Shown: positions 8,743-21,473, numbered from the stretch's first letter. The stretch: DNA of 64,000 bases from a bacterium (GCA_026129405.1 JAHCID010000012.1:53724-117723), one strand, 5' to 3'. Notes: generated from the sequence alone by a model not told the origin. Translations and numbers: made by a program.

Positions 8743-9186
8743 TCAGGGAAGCGGATCGGGCTTCTGTGCCCGATGAGGGTGATCGGAGCCGGCGTACACC
8801 TTCAGCTTGGTGGCCAGCTGCCGCCCGAGCCGATTCTTGGGGAGCATCCCCTCGACCGCCTCGTGGATGATGCGGGTGGGCTGCTTGGCAAGTACCTCGG
8901 CAGCGGTCGCCGAACGCAGGCCGCCTGGATATTCGGAGTGGCGGCGGTACACCTTGTCCGCCAGCTTCTTGCCCGTGAGACGGATCTTCTCCGCATTCAC
9001 GATGACGACGAAATCGCCCGTGTCGGCGTGCGGCGTGAAGCCGGGCTTCTCCTTGCCGCGCAGCACCCGCGCCACCCGCGAGGCCAAGCGCCCCAGCACC
9101 TGCCCATCCGCATCCGCGATGAACCAGTGGCGCGCATCCCGTGCCTCTTCAGTGGTGAGGCTCCTCGTCATTCGTGTCGTCGGCAT
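8743..9186 (-). CDS. rplM: 50S ribosomal protein L13
   Basis: L13 is an early-assembly large-subunit protein and the first gene of the rplM-rpsI pair. The 147-residue product contains the family signatures [51 protein letters not shown] and [11 protein letters not shown]. It lies 30 bases downstream of tRNA-Asp on the same strand. Confidence 0.97.
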   Translation of the reverse strand: MPTTRMTRSLTTEEARDARHWFIADADGQVLGRLASRVARVLRGKEKPGFTPHADTGDFVVIVNAEKIRLTGKKLADKVYRRHSEYPGGLRSATAAEVLAKQPTRIIHEAVEGMLPKNRLGRQLATKLKVYAGSDHPHRAQKPDPLP

Positions 9187-9216
9187 CGTGTTCCCGAAGA
9201 AAAATAAATTGTGTAA

Positions 9217-9290
9217 CGGGGCCGACGAGACTCGAACTCGCGACCTCCGGCGTGACAGGCCGGCGTTCTAACCGACTGAACTACGACCCC
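9217..9290 (-). tRNA. tRNA-Asp (GTC anticodon)
   Basis: The 74-nt cloverleaf has acceptor strands GGGGTCG and CGGCCCC (one G-U pair), anticodon stem CCGGC/GCCGG and loop CTGTCAC. No 3' CCA is encoded. This is the expected substrate, after queuosine insertion, of the GluQ enzyme encoded near 47889. Confidence 0.96.
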
Positions 9291-9358
9291 GTGGTGCAGC
9301 GGGCGTGACTACCCGAACCTGAAGCGTCTTGCAATCCCAGTGGGACGGCATCTCCGCT

Positions 9359-9395
9359 CCGCCCATCGGACGCGCCCGACGTCGACGATGGGCGG
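9359..9395. repeat. 10-bp inverted repeat overlapping the tRNA-Val 3' end
   Basis: CCGCCCATCG (9359-9368) and CGATGGGCGG (9386-9395) are exact inverted copies separated by 17 bases. The second arm contains the 3' acceptor strand and discriminator of tRNA-Val. In the minus-strand transcript the downstream arm can therefore pair with the tRNA 3' end, as a terminator hairpin or a processing-sensitive alternative fold. Confidence 0.55.
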
Positions 9396-9460
9396 TGCGC
9401 GGATCGAACGCGCGACCCTCGGCTTGTAAGGCCGATGCTCTACCGCTGAGCTAACCGCCC
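9389..9460 (-). tRNA. tRNA-Val (TAC anticodon)
   Basis: The 72-nt cloverleaf has acceptor strands GGGCGGT and ACCGCCC, anticodon stem TCGGC/GCCGA and loop CTTACAA. The discriminator is A and no CCA is encoded. It lies 10 bases downstream of the hup stop codon. Confidence 0.96.
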
Positions 9461-9470
9461 GAGCGCGAGC

Positions 9471-9743
9471 TCAGTTCAAGCGGTCCTTCAGCGACTTGCC
9501 GGGCTTGAACTTGGCCGACTTGGACGCGGCGATCTGAATCGCCTCACCCGTCTTCGGGTTACGTCCGGTCCGTGCCTTACGCTCGGAAACCGCGAAGGTC
9601 CCGAATCCGGAAATGTTCACCTTCACACCCTTGGCGAGCGCTTCTTCGATGTCGTCGAACACGACGTTCACCGCGCGCTCCGCCTGACCTCTCGGCAGAT
9701 CGAGCTTGCTGGCGACGGATTCGATCAAGTCGGCCTTGGTCAT
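9471..9743 (-). CDS. hup: DNA-binding protein HU
   Basis: HU is a dimeric nucleoid protein that bends and compacts DNA. The 90-residue product is of standard length with helices at the start ([14 protein letters not shown]), the [22 protein letters not shown] beta-arm region and a basic C-terminal end. The ATG at 9743 has a GGAGG Shine-Dalgarno four bases away. It lies immediately downstream of lon, as hupB does in many proteobacteria, and has its own promoter. Confidence 0.95.
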   Translation of the reverse strand: MTKADLIESVASKLDLPRGQAERAVNVVFDDIEEALAKGVKVNISGFGTFAVSERKARTGRNPKTGEAIQIAASKSAKFKPGKSLKDRLN

Positions 9744-9773
9744 CGCCCCTCCCCTTCCCGCTTGCGAGCGGCT

Positions 9774-9802
9774 CGTCTAGCAACCGACATACGGACTGTC
9801 AA
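9774..9802 (-). promoter_or_regulatory. Putative hup promoter
   Basis: On the minus strand TTGACA (9797-9802) is followed by a 17-base spacer and TAGACG (9774-9779). The -35 is perfect and the -10 weak (three of six). It lies in the 95-base gap between lon and hup. Confidence 0.5.
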
Positions 9803-9838
9803 TCCGAATGCCTTCGTACGTGCTCGCGCAACGAACGG

Positions 9839-12310
<2,472 letters not shown>

Positions 12311-12357
12311 CCACGATCCCCCGTTTCCCGATCAGGGCCGGACTCGAACGGCCGGGC

Positions 12358-13611
<1,254 letters not shown>

Positions 13612-13620
13612 TTCGCCCCC

Positions 13621-14226
13621 TTAGACCTTGAGCTTGCCGGGACGGCTCACGATGACTTCGTCCACGATACCGTACTCCACGGCCTGCTTCCCGGTCATGA
13701 AGAGGTCCCGGTCGGTATCCTTCTCCACCTTCTTCAGGCTCTGGCCCGTGTGCTTCACGAGGATGTTGTTCATCTGCTCGCGGAGGCGAAGGATTTCCCG
13801 GGCCTGGATGTCGATGTCAGCCGCCTGACCCTGCACGCCGCCGAGCGGCTGGTGGATCATGATACGGGCGTGCGGCAGCGCGTAGCGCTTGCCCTTGGCA
13901 CCCGACGCCAGCAGCCACGCCGCCATGCTGGCAGCCTGGCCGAGGCAGATCGTCGACACCTCCGGCCGGATGTACTGCATGGTGTCGTAGATCGCGAGAC
14001 CCGCCGTGACGGAGCCGCCGGGCGAGTTGATGTAGAGGTATATGTCCTTCTCCGGATCCTCGGATTCGAGGAAGAGCAGCTGGGCGACGATCAGGTTGGC
14101 GATGTCGTCGCCGATCGGCGTGCCCAGGAGGATGATGCGATCGCGGAGGAGGCGTGAATAGATGTCGTACGCACGCTCGCCGCGGCCGGTCTGCTCGATG
14201 ACGATGGGGACGAGGTTGGCTTGCAT
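13621..14226 (-). CDS. clpP: ClpP, serine peptidase of the Clp protease
   Basis: ClpP forms the double-ring proteolytic chamber used with ClpX and ClpA (clpA lies at 52656). I start at the ATG at 14226 ([20 protein letters not shown]), giving 201 residues; a longer open reading upstream is unlike the family. The catalytic triad is S100 ([11 protein letters not shown]), H125 ([10 protein letters not shown]) and D174 (TDRDLFM). It follows tig by 37 bases. Confidence 0.96.
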   Translation of the reverse strand: MQANLVPIVIEQTGRGERAYDIYSRLLRDRIILLGTPIGDDIANLIVAQLLFLESEDPEKDIYLYINSPGGSVTAGLAIYDTMQYIRPEVSTICLGQAASMAAWLLASGAKGKRYALPHARIMIHQPLGGVQGQAADIDIQAREILRLREQMNNILVKHTGQSLKKVEKDTDRDLFMTGKQAVEYGIVDEVIVSRPGKLKV

Positions 14227-14263
14227 CGGCCCGGAGTCGGAATCTTCCCGACCGTCGTGGATA

Positions 14264-15574
14264 CTACCGGCTTTGGTTCTCACGGGCAACTTGCTCAGCC
14301 TCCGCAGCAGGCATGATCTTTGCGCGCTCCACCACACGTTCGAGGGCCCGCACGCGGGTCAGCCGCGCGCGCAGCGCGGCCTGGGCCTCGGGACGCTGAT
14401 AGTACGCGCGGACGCGCTCGGGTGCCTGCCCCTCCCGAGCTGCGACCGCCTCGATCTCCTGCTCGACTTCGGCGTCGCCCACCGACAGCCCCTCGCGCTC
14501 GGCGATCGCGTCGAGCACGAGCTCGGCACGCACGTCGCGCTCGGCACGCGGCCGCAGCTCGGTGCGTGCCGCCTCGAGCGCCGCCTCCGCGTCGGCGCCG
14601 GGCGGGACGCGGAAGTCGAGGCTCGCGAGGATGGCGTCACAACGACGGTCCACCAGCGACGACGGCACCTCGAACGGATGCTGCGCGACGAGCTGGTCGA
14701 TGAGCGCCTCGCGCACGTGCGCATCGGCCCGCGCCGCCGCCTGCCGCTCGAGGTCGGCGCGGATCCTACCGCGCAGATCGCCGAGCGACTCCGACCGCCC
14801 ATGATCGCGCGCGAAGTCGTCGTCGAGCGCCGGCAGCTCCTTCTCGCGCAGGTCGACGACCTCGACGTCGAACTCGGCCGTCTTCCCCGCGAGCGACGCG
14901 TTCGCATAGTCGGCCGGATACGGCACGGCAATCGTCACCTGGGCGCCTCGCGACTGCCCGACCAGCTGCCGTTCGAGCGCCTGCGGGAAGCTGCCACCAC
15001 CGGCTTCGAGCATGACGTTCTCGCGCCGCTGTGGCTCCGCCTCGGGAAAGCGCGTCGTCACGTTCACGGTGACGACGTCACCCGACTCGACCATCGCACG
15101 CTCGACCGGCCGGAGCTGGGCCACCGATTCACGCAGCTGCTCGACGACACGGTCGACGTCGGCCTCCTGCACCGCGATGTGCGGGCGCGAGGCCTCGACC
15201 GTCGCGAGGTCGCGGAGATCGATGACCGGCCGCACGTCGACGAGAGCGCAGTACTTGAGGGCCTCGCCGGGCGTGATGACGTCGGCGTCGATCTCGGGGG
15301 TGCCGATGATCGCGAGCCGGTGCTCGTGCACCGCGTGATGGAACGACTCCTCGACCAGCCGCCCGAGCACTTCGCGACGGATCTGCTCGCCGAACATGCG
15401 CTCCAGCACGTGGCGCGGCGCACGCCCTGGCCGGAACCCCGGAAGGCGCGCCTGACGGCCGACGAGCGAGAACGCGCGATCGAGCTCGCGCGTGACGGTG
15501 GGGGCAGCGACTTCGATCGCGAGCCGCTTGCGGCTCGGACCGACCTCTTCGAGGGTGCTCTTGGCTGACTCCAT
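14264..15574 (-). CDS. tig: Trigger factor, ribosome-associated chaperone
   Basis: Trigger factor binds the ribosome exit site and assists folding of new chains. The 436-residue product has the N-terminal ribosome-binding domain with the signature loop [17 protein letters not shown], a central FKBP-like prolyl isomerase domain (about 160-245; [11 protein letters not shown]) and the helical C-terminal arms. The start is either ATG 15574 or ATG 15583; neither has a strong Shine-Dalgarno. It heads the tig-clpP-clpX-lon-hup series. Confidence 0.92.
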   Translation of the reverse strand: MESAKSTLEEVGPSRKRLAIEVAAPTVTRELDRAFSLVGRQARLPGFRPGRAPRHVLERMFGEQIRREVLGRLVEESFHHAVHEHRLAIIGTPEIDADVITPGEALKYCALVDVRPVIDLRDLATVEASRPHIAVQEADVDRVVEQLRESVAQLRPVERAMVESGDVVTVNVTTRFPEAEPQRRENVMLEAGGGSFPQALERQLVGQSRGAQVTIAVPYPADYANASLAGKTAEFDVEVVDLREKELPALDDDFARDHGRSESLGDLRGRIRADLERQAAARADAHVREALIDQLVAQHPFEVPSSLVDRRCDAILASLDFRVPPGADAEAALEAARTELRPRAERDVRAELVLDAIAEREGLSVGDAEVEQEIEAVAAREGQAPERVRAYYQRPEAQAALRARLTRVRALERVVERAKIMPAAEAEQVARENQSR

Positions 15575-15601
15575 GCGACTCATGCTCGGCGCGTCGGGCA
15601 A

Positions 15602-15681
15602 TGCGAGAGGGGGGACTCGAACCCCCACGGTTGCCCGCGAGATCCTAAGTCTCGTGCGTCTGCCAGTTCCGCCACTCTCGC
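15602..15681 (-). tRNA. tRNA-Leu (TAG anticodon)
   Basis: This class II tRNA has a short variable arm. Acceptor strands are GCGAGAG and CTCTCGC, the anticodon stem is CGAGA/TCTCG and the loop is CTTAGGA (TAG). The discriminator is A and no CCA is encoded. It lies about 27 bases upstream of tig, as a tRNA-Leu does in some other bacteria. Confidence 0.93.
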
Positions 15682-15784
15682 GTCGTGCCGGTCCGAACCC
15701 AGGGCTCACACCCTTAACAACGGCCCTCGTGCAAGACAAGCCAACGCGGCGCCCGGCGATGCCCGCAAACGCGTACTGTCGCCG

Positions 15785-16186
15785 TCAGCGCGACGTGCCG
15801 TCCGGCATCGCCAGCTCGACGACGTTGCCCTCCGGATCGCGCAGGTAGATCGAGAGCGCGTACCCGCGCGCTCCGTAGCGGGTCGTCGGCTCGCCGATGG
15901 TCTCGACGTGGTTCGCCGCGAGCCAGCGGAGCACGTCGTCCATTCCCGTCGGTGCGATGGCGACACAGACGTGATCCATGTTCGCCGCCTCGCGCGGTGC
16001 GCTGCTGGCATCGGGCACGAGATCGACGAGGCTCGCCCCCGCGCGTAGCTGGACGAGGCCGATCGCCTCCACGCGCCGCTCCTCCACGCAGCCGAGAACA
16101 TGCTCGTAGAACGCACGCGTGCGGTCGAGGTCGCGACAGCGCAGCACGACGTGGTCGAGCCCGGCGATGTGAACCGGCCGGTCCAT
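15785..16186 (-). CDS. VOC/glyoxalase-fold protein
   Basis: The 133-residue product is a single vicinal-oxygen-chelate domain of two beta-alpha-beta-beta-beta units. It starts with LDHVVLRCRDLDRTRAFYEHVLG and has the second metal histidine in MDHVCVAI and a final acidic position in DPEGNVVELAMP. The residues fit a metal-dependent lyase or dioxygenase, but VOC members include glyoxalase I, fosfomycin-resistance enzymes and ring-cleavage dioxygenases, and nothing here fixes the substrate. It sits 26 bases downstream of the beta-propeller gene on the same strand. Confidence 0.8.
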   Translation of the reverse strand: MDRPVHIAGLDHVVLRCRDLDRTRAFYEHVLGCVEERRVEAIGLVQLRAGASLVDLVPDASSAPREAANMDHVCVAIAPTGMDDVLRWLAANHVETIGEPTTRYGARGYALSIYLRDPEGNVVELAMPDGTSR

Positions 16187-16212
16187 GTCAGGCCGCCGTC
16201 ACGCCCGGCTGC

Positions 16213-17085
16213 TCAGCGGACGACCTTCGCGCCCCGCAGATTGTACGGCACGCGCACGACGGTCGTGCCGCTGCCGAGCGGGAACCCGAAGTTGACGAGG
16301 TAGAGGTCGCGACCGAAGCGCCCTCCGCCGAACGCCACGCTCGCCGGCCAGTCGAGGAGCGGGTCCGTCGACAGCGCTGCCGCCGCCCCGCCCCCGGACG
16401 GCACGACCCAGAGGGTGTCGGCGCCGACGGCGAGCAGGTTGCCGCGGCGATCGAACGCGATGCCGTCGGCACCCGCGATGCCGGTTCCCCACACCGTCGC
16501 GCTGCCGAGCGTGCCGTCGCGCGCGATCGGCAGGCGCACCACGTTCCCGAGGCCGGTCTGCGCCACGTACAGGTATCCGTCGCCGCCGAGCGCCATCCCG
16601 TTCGGAAACCCGAGGCCTGCAGCGCGCACGATCGGCGTCCCGCCCGTGATGTCGACGATCGTACCGTCGAGCGACGCGCTCGCGAGAACGTACCCGCGCT
16701 TGGTCTGGACGATCCAGTTCACGCCCGGCACGCCGCCCGCGTAGACGCTCGCGTAGCCGGTCGCCGGATCGACGCTCCACACGCGCCCCGCCCCGAACGA
16801 CGCGAGCAATATCCGCCCGTCGCGCAGCACGCTGACGCCGGCGAGCGGCTCGCCGACGTTGGCGAGCAGCGTCGACGTGCCGTCGGGCGCGAAGCGCAGC
16901 ACGTCGCCCGTCGACGTGCCGACGACGAGTCCCCGGTTGCCGCGCTCGAACGCCAGCCCTTCCGGTCCGGCGACGCCGCTCGCAAACAGCGTCGGCATCC
17001 CGGCCGTCGGAACCGGCGCGGCGCCTGCGCTCGGAGCGCAGGCCAGCAGAAGGGCCAGAAGCACGTGCGAGATCTTCGGCGACAT
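16213..17085 (-). CDS. Secreted beta-propeller protein (SMP-30/NHL-like)
   Basis: The 290-residue product starts with a signal peptide (MSPKISHVLLALLLACAPSAG). LLAC at residues 13-16 could be a lipobox, so it may be a lipoprotein. The rest is built of repeated blades of the pattern xGLAFxxxGxLxV and DGRILLASFGAGRV, typical of SMP-30/gluconolactonase-like or NHL propellers. I see no clear lactonase metal site. It probably acts outside the inner membrane; the substrate is unknown. Confidence 0.75.
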   Translation of the reverse strand: MSPKISHVLLALLLACAPSAGAAPVPTAGMPTLFASGVAGPEGLAFERGNRGLVVGTSTGDVLRFAPDGTSTLLANVGEPLAGVSVLRDGRILLASFGAGRVWSVDPATGYASVYAGGVPGVNWIVQTKRGYVLASASLDGTIVDITGGTPIVRAAGLGFPNGMALGGDGYLYVAQTGLGNVVRLPIARDGTLGSATVWGTGIAGADGIAFDRRGNLLAVGADTLWVVPSGGGAAAALSTDPLLDWPASVAFGGGRFGRDLYLVNFGFPLGSGTTVVRVPYNLRGAKVVR

Positions 17086-17138
17086 GGAGAGGGCTGTAGC
17101 AGAGCGGGCGCTGCGCCGGCCAGCACGCCGTCAACGTC

Positions 17139-18437
17139 GTGACGCTTTCCGGGGCCGAGACGACGGGCCCATCCTCGGCGCCGGGCGATCGACGCCGGGC
17201 ATGGGCCTTGCTCTCGCCGTCCGGCTCCATGCGTGGCGAACTCCAGGCGACGGCGCGCCGCGGGACGACCGAGGCGGCACTGCTCGAGAAGATCGAGGAG
17301 CTGTCGTTTCTACGCGCCCTGAACGACCGCCTCGCCCACGTCCCGGACTTCGCCTCCGCCTGCCGTGCCCTCGTGGAGCTCGTCTGGGCCGAGCGGCCTG
17401 TCGACCTCGTCGCCTACGCTTCGGTCGACCACCAGCGCCGCGTCTGCCGGCTCGAGGCCATGGCCCCAGAGGGTGGCCCACCCGCGAGCGAGGCATTCCT
17501 CGACGCCGCGCGCCTGACCGCATTGCTCGAGCAGACCGAGCCGACGGCGCTCGAGACGGCGCCCCTGCCCGGCCTCGCCGGTGCACCGGGCGACTGGCTC
17601 CTCTGTGCGCCCACGCGAGTGCGCGACGTCACGAGCGGCTTCCTATTCGTACGCGGCACGGGCGACGAGGACAGCGAGGCGATGCGGCGCCTCCTCGCCA
17701 TCGTGGCGACGTCGGCCGCACTGGCACTCGACGCCGCGCGACGCGAAGCGCGCGAGGAGTTCCTCGCCATGCTGCGCCATGACATCAACAACCCGGTGGC
17801 CGTGGCGCTGGGCTACACCGAGATGCTCGGCGACGCGCTCGTCGCCGGCGGCCACACGGAGCTGAAACGCCTCGCCGACTCGGTGACGCAGGCGCTGACG
17901 TCGGTCGCGGACCTGGTCTCGAACACGCTGCACCTGACGGCGATCGAGCAGGCGACGCCGTGGCTCCACCGCAGCGCCTTCGACCTCACCGCGCTCGCGC
18001 GCGAGACCGTCGAGCAGCTGCGGCCATGGGCCGAGGCGCAACACATTGCCTGCGCACTCGAGGGGCCGTCCGTCCAGGTCGACGCCGACCGTCGCCAGCT
18101 CGGTCGCGTCGTCGCGAACCTCGTCGGCAACGCGATCAAGTACACGCCGCCCGCGGGCCGCATCCGCGTGCGCGTCGCTCGCGACGGACGCGACAGTCTG
18201 CTGTGCGTCACCGACAGCGGTCACGGCCTCACGGCGGACCAGCTGGCGCACGTGTTCGAAAAGTACGCCCGCTTCCACCGCCACCTCGGCATTCCGGGCA
18301 CGGGCCTCGGGCTCTACCTGTCGCGCGCGATCGTCGAGGCACACGGCGGCTCCATCCAGGTCGAGAGCGCCCGGAACCGGGGCTCGACCTTCGTCGTGCG
18401 CCTGCCGCCGACGCGCGTCAGTGCCGCAGGGCGGTGA
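17139..18437 (+). CDS. Sensor histidine kinase with GAF-like input domain
   Basis: This 432-residue protein has no membrane helices. Residues ~45-200 resemble a GAF domain, followed by the dimerisation/phosphoacceptor domain with H214 (MLRHDINNPVAVALGY) and a HATPase_c domain with N box (NLVGNAIKYTPPAG), G1 (DSGHGL) and G2 (GTGLGLYLS). It should autophosphorylate in response to a cytosolic signal. No response regulator adjoins it, so it is an orphan; the receiver at 23975 is the only one in the window. A shorter start at ATG 17229 is possible. Confidence 0.88.
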   Translation: MTLSGAETTGPSSAPGDRRRAWALLSPSGSMRGELQATARRGTTEAALLEKIEELSFLRALNDRLAHVPDFASACRALVELVWAERPVDLVAYASVDHQRRVCRLEAMAPEGGPPASEAFLDAARLTALLEQTEPTALETAPLPGLAGAPGDWLLCAPTRVRDVTSGFLFVRGTGDEDSEAMRRLLAIVATSAALALDAARREAREEFLAMLRHDINNPVAVALGYTEMLGDALVAGGHTELKRLADSVTQALTSVADLVSNTLHLTAIEQATPWLHRSAFDLTALARETVEQLRPWAEAQHIACALEGPSVQVDADRRQLGRVVANLVGNAIKYTPPAGRIRVRVARDGRDSLLCVTDSGHGLTADQLAHVFEKYARFHRHLGIPGTGLGLYLSRAIVEAHGGSIQVESARNRGSTFVVRLPPTRVSAAGR

Positions 18438-18738
18438 CGTCGAAGAACACGGCCGTCGTGCTCTCGCAGGTCCGGCACTCGAGCCGCGCGACGCGATAGC
18501 GCCGTTCCTCCGCGTCGCGCGTACCTTCGCCCTGGAGCGCATAGGCGCCCCCGCACGGACACCGACGCCGGGCGAGCACGAGGTCCATCTCGTCGAACGA
18601 CGTGACCGCCACCGCTCGCTCGATCGAAGCCCCCGGCGCCCGCGCCGCCGCGCGCTCGCGCGCGACCCGCCGCCCGCGCCGGACCCCGGTGGCGACGAGG
18701 GCCGCGAGCAGCGCCAGCGCGAGGAGGAACCCGATCAC
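18418..18738 (-). CDS. Small membrane-anchored Cys-rich protein, unknown
   Basis: I do not recognise the family. From the GTG at 18738 the product has 106 residues: one N-terminal transmembrane helix (about 2-18), a basic Arg/Ala-rich linker, and a C-terminal domain with two cysteine pairs (RRCPCGGAY and LECRTCEST) spaced like a zinc ribbon. The last ~20 bases overlap the end of the convergent histidine kinase gene. It follows the DUF882 gene by 22 bases on the same strand and may be cotranscribed with it. Confidence 0.6.
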   Translation of the reverse strand: MIGFLLALALLAALVATGVRRGRRVARERAAARAPGASIERAVAVTSFDEMDLVLARRRCPCGGAYALQGEGTRDAEERRYRVARLECRTCESTTAVFFDVTALRH

Positions 18739-18760
18739 GCCGGCCGAGCGCCTCCCACCT

Positions 18761-19318
18761 CTACCAGGTCCGAACAGGCCCGGTGTCGAGGTGGACGAAC
18801 CCGGACCGCGGGTAGTAGCCGACGCCGCCGGCGCGCAACGCCAGCGCGACACGGCGGACCTGGCTCAGATCGCGCGACGGCACGTAGATGTCCACGGCGC
18901 GCCCATAGAGGTGGAAGCTATCCTTGGCGACGCCCGAGTGACGCCTGCGGAGCCGGTTGCGCTCGTTCGTCTGCCGGGTCCGGAAGCCCGACACGAGGTG
19001 GAACGCCTCCGGGGTCGCGAGCGCCCGGCGTACCGCGTACATGATATCGAGCACCGCGGGATCCATCGGGTGGATCGTCCCGGTGCGGTGGTCGCGCATC
19101 ACGTGATCGATCGCCGCGAGCTGATCGCTCTGATAGCGCCCGTCGACGAAGTAGTCGGCGCGCACGGACTCACCGGTGTGGATCGAGTAGAGCGACAGCG
19201 TGCGCACGGGCGAGCGTGCCGCCTCCGCCAGCTCCGGTCCGAGCATCCAGCCGAGTGCGAGAGCACCTCCGACCTTCAGCAGATCACGCCGCGTGTGGGC
19301 TCCCATCATCCCATCCAT
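18761..19318 (-). CDS. Tat-exported DUF882/YcbK-type peptidase-like protein
   Basis: The ATG at 19318 follows a GGAGG site by six bases and gives 185 residues. The N terminus has a twin-arginine signal (HTRRDLLKVGGALALGW), so the protein is probably exported folded. The rest matches the DUF882 (YcbK) branch of the M15 peptidase fold, with the zinc-ligand regions SFHLYGRAVDIY and GFVHLDTG. Family members are thought to act on peptidoglycan cross-links. It is divergent from the PBP4-type gene, in line with a cell-wall role. Confidence 0.85.
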   Translation of the reverse strand: MDGMMGAHTRRDLLKVGGALALGWMLGPELAEAARSPVRTLSLYSIHTGESVRADYFVDGRYQSDQLAAIDHVMRDHRTGTIHPMDPAVLDIMYAVRRALATPEAFHLVSGFRTRQTNERNRLRRRHSGVAKDSFHLYGRAVDIYVPSRDLSQVRRVALALRAGGVGYYPRSGFVHLDTGPVRTW

Positions 19319-19672
19319 CATCAACCTCCCCCCGGGGAGCGGTCTCCGCGTTGTCTTTTCGGTCACGCACGGGCCAGGCTTGAGCGGCGCGTCTACACCA
19401 TGGCGGTGCCGCCGCCAACCCTTGGACCCTGATCGGTCGCTACGCCGCGCGCTCCGGTCTCGTGCGACGCCCGACCGCCCACACGAGCCGTGCGTCCCAA
19501 AGCCGTGCTTCCCAACCGAGGGCTCGGGTCCGTACACTCCCGCAGGAGTCGCCGGGTCGATGATCTCCGCCTGCGACGACCGCCCGCGGCGCTGCGCCGC
19601 GCTTGCCCGCGCACCGTGGCGGCAGTCGCGCTTGCGCCGGACGCGCGCCGACCGCTACCCTGCGGGCGACTC
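19319..19672. other. Divergent intergenic region between DUF882 and PBP4 genes
   Basis: This 354-base gap separates two divergent cell-wall genes and contains no convincing gene. On the minus strand there is a possible promoter for the DUF882 gene, TTGGCG (19413-19418), 17 bases, TAGACG (19390-19395); its -10 is identical to the one proposed for hup. I found no clear promoter for the plus-strand gene. Confidence 0.4.
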
Positions 19673-20854
19673 ATGTCGCGCCGGCTCTTCGCGAGCGTCC
19701 TCGCGCTCTGGCTCGCCGTCCCGTCGCTCGCACACGCCGAGCCGCCGCTCCAGGCCGCCGCGCGTGATCTCGTCGGCGCCGATCAGGGCGTGTACGTCGT
19801 CACCGCGAGCGGGGAGGTGCTGGCGTCGCAGATGGCCGAGCGCGCCGTGCACCCCGCGTCGGTGTCGAAGGTGCCGACGACGCTCGCCCTGCTCGCCCGC
19901 CTCGGCCCCACGCACCGCTTCACGACGCGCGTCTTCGCCGGCGGCCCCGTCGTCGATGGCCGGCTGCGCGGGGACCTCATCATCGAAGGCGGTCACGACG
20001 CCTTCTTCGTCTCGGAGAACGCGTTCCTCGTCCTCGCCCGGCTCGACGCGCTCGGCGTCCGCAACGTCGACGGCGACCTCGTGGTGCGCGGCCCGCTCAT
20101 CTTCAACTGGAAACCCGACGACGGTCGCCGGATCCGCGACGCGCTCACCGGCAAGGACAGCGAGGTCGCGTGGCACGCGGTGGTCGCCAACGGGAGCGCC
20201 CGCGGCTCGCTGGCCGAGGCGCGGTTGGCGTTCGCCGCCACGGCGCCCACAGGTGAGACCGAGCCGACGCTGCTCCTCGCGCATCGCTCCGAGCCCCTCG
20301 TCCCGCTCGTGAAGGCGCTCAACGGCTACTCGAACAACGTCTTCCACTACCTGTCGGACGCCATCGGCGGTCCGCCGGCGGTCGAGGCGATCGCAAAGGC
20401 CGCAGTTCCGGCCGAGATGCGCGACGAGATCGTCCTCGACAACGGCGCCGGCGCCGGCACGACGAACCGCCTGAGCCCGCGCGCAGCCGCGCTCATCGTG
20501 CAGGCCCTCGAAGCGGAGACGCGGCGCCACGGGCTCGAGCTCACCGCCGTGCTGCCGGTGTCCGGTGTGGACGAGGGCACGCTGCGCGCGCGGCTGAAGG
20601 ACCATCCCGCCACCGTCGTGGGCAAGACGGGGACGTTCGGCGGCGTCGGCGCCTGCGCCCTCGTCGGCGTCGTGCGGACGCGGCGCTGGGGCGAGGTCAC
20701 GTTCGCGATCCTGAACCACTTCGTACCCGTGCCCGATGCCCGGGCACGCCAGGACGCCTTCGTCCGCGCGCTCATCGCGGCCGGGAACGCCGAGCCTTGG
20801 CCGTACCGGCGTGCCGACGACGGCCCGGCGTTCACCCGCGTCGTCCTCGAGTAG
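19673..20854 (+). CDS. D-alanyl-D-alanine carboxypeptidase/endopeptidase, PBP4 type (S13)
   Basis: The 393-residue product starts at ATG 19673 with a signal peptide (MSRRLFASVLALWLAVPSLA HA) and matches the S13 family, which trims or cleaves peptidoglycan peptides in the periplasm. All three penicillin-binding motifs are present: S63-V-S-K66 (nucleophile S63), SNN in GYSNNVFHYL, and KTG in VVGKTGTFGGVG. It is shorter than E. coli PBP4 (about 477), so the extra domain inserted between the motifs is reduced. It is divergent from the DUF882 gene. Confidence 0.88.
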   Translation: MSRRLFASVLALWLAVPSLAHAEPPLQAAARDLVGADQGVYVVTASGEVLASQMAERAVHPASVSKVPTTLALLARLGPTHRFTTRVFAGGPVVDGRLRGDLIIEGGHDAFFVSENAFLVLARLDALGVRNVDGDLVVRGPLIFNWKPDDGRRIRDALTGKDSEVAWHAVVANGSARGSLAEARLAFAATAPTGETEPTLLLAHRSEPLVPLVKALNGYSNNVFHYLSDAIGGPPAVEAIAKAAVPAEMRDEIVLDNGAGAGTTNRLSPRAAALIVQALEAETRRHGLELTAVLPVSGVDEGTLRARLKDHPATVVGKTGTFGGVGACALVGVVRTRRWGEVTFAILNHFVPVPDARARQDAFVRALIAAGNAEPWPYRRADDGPAFTRVVLE

Positions 20855-20949
20855 GCGCCGCGCCGCGCGTTGCTGCCCGCGCGCGGCGCTCGCTGCTCGA
20901 CCCCGTGTCGAGCAGCGCCGTCGCGAACGGCGACGGCTTCGAGGGCCGC

Positions 20950-20994
20950 AAACGGAAACGCCCGGGCAGAGGAGCTGCCCGGGCGTTTCCGTTT
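20950..20994. terminator. Strong bidirectional hairpin terminator (20-bp perfect stem)
   Basis: Two exact 20-base inverted arms (left AAACGGAAACGCCCGGGCAG) flank a five-base loop. Either strand ends the stem with TTTCCGTTT, a partial T-run. It lies between the plus-strand PBP4 gene and the minus-strand tRNA array, so it can terminate both transcripts. Confidence 0.85.
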
Positions 20995-21035
20995 CCGACG
21001 ACGACCGACGCGACGAAAGGCGTCGAGTCAGGCTA

Positions 21036-21108
<73 letters not shown>

Positions 21109-21144
21109 GAAAAGGGTGGGACGCGGACGCGGCCCACCCGAAGA

Positions 21145-21221
21145 TGGGGTGAGTGAAGGGAATTGAACCCTCGACACCCGGAGCCACAATCCGGTGCTCT
21201 ACCAACTGAGCTACACTCACC
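21145..21221 (-). tRNA. tRNA-His (GTG anticodon)
   Basis: The cloverleaf has acceptor strands GTGAGTG and CACTCAC, anticodon stem CCGGA/TCCGG and loop TTGTGGC. The extra 5' G(-1) typical of tRNA-His (21221) can pair with discriminator C. The 3' CCA is encoded (21145-21147). Confidence 0.95.
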
Positions 21222-21268
21222 ACCGTCGTCATTCGTTTCACAGCGTCGAGAGGATCACCGAGGAGGAG

Positions 21269-21342
<74 letters not shown>

Positions 21343-21348
21343 AAGCGC

Positions 21349-21425
21349 TGGTCGGGGCGAGCCGATTTGAACGGCCGACCACCTGCTCCCAAGGCAGGTG
21401 CGCTACCTGGCTGCGCTACGCCCCG
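21349..21425 (-). tRNA. tRNA-Pro (TGG anticodon)
   Basis: The cloverleaf has acceptor strands CGGGGCG and CGCCCCG, anticodon stem CCTGC/GCAGG and loop CTTGGGA. The 3' CCA is encoded (21349-21351). It is the first tRNA of the array, 48 bases downstream of rdgB. I see no promoter in that gap, so it may be read from the rph transcript. Confidence 0.96.
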
Positions 21426-21473
21426 GCATCAACCTCCATACGTGGGCGTGGGCAGTAGCACGCGCCCCCGGCG

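Noticed and set aside
15701-15784. Possible extra tRNA or terminator between tRNA-Leu and the VOC gene
   Set aside because: No cloverleaf and no stable hairpin found.
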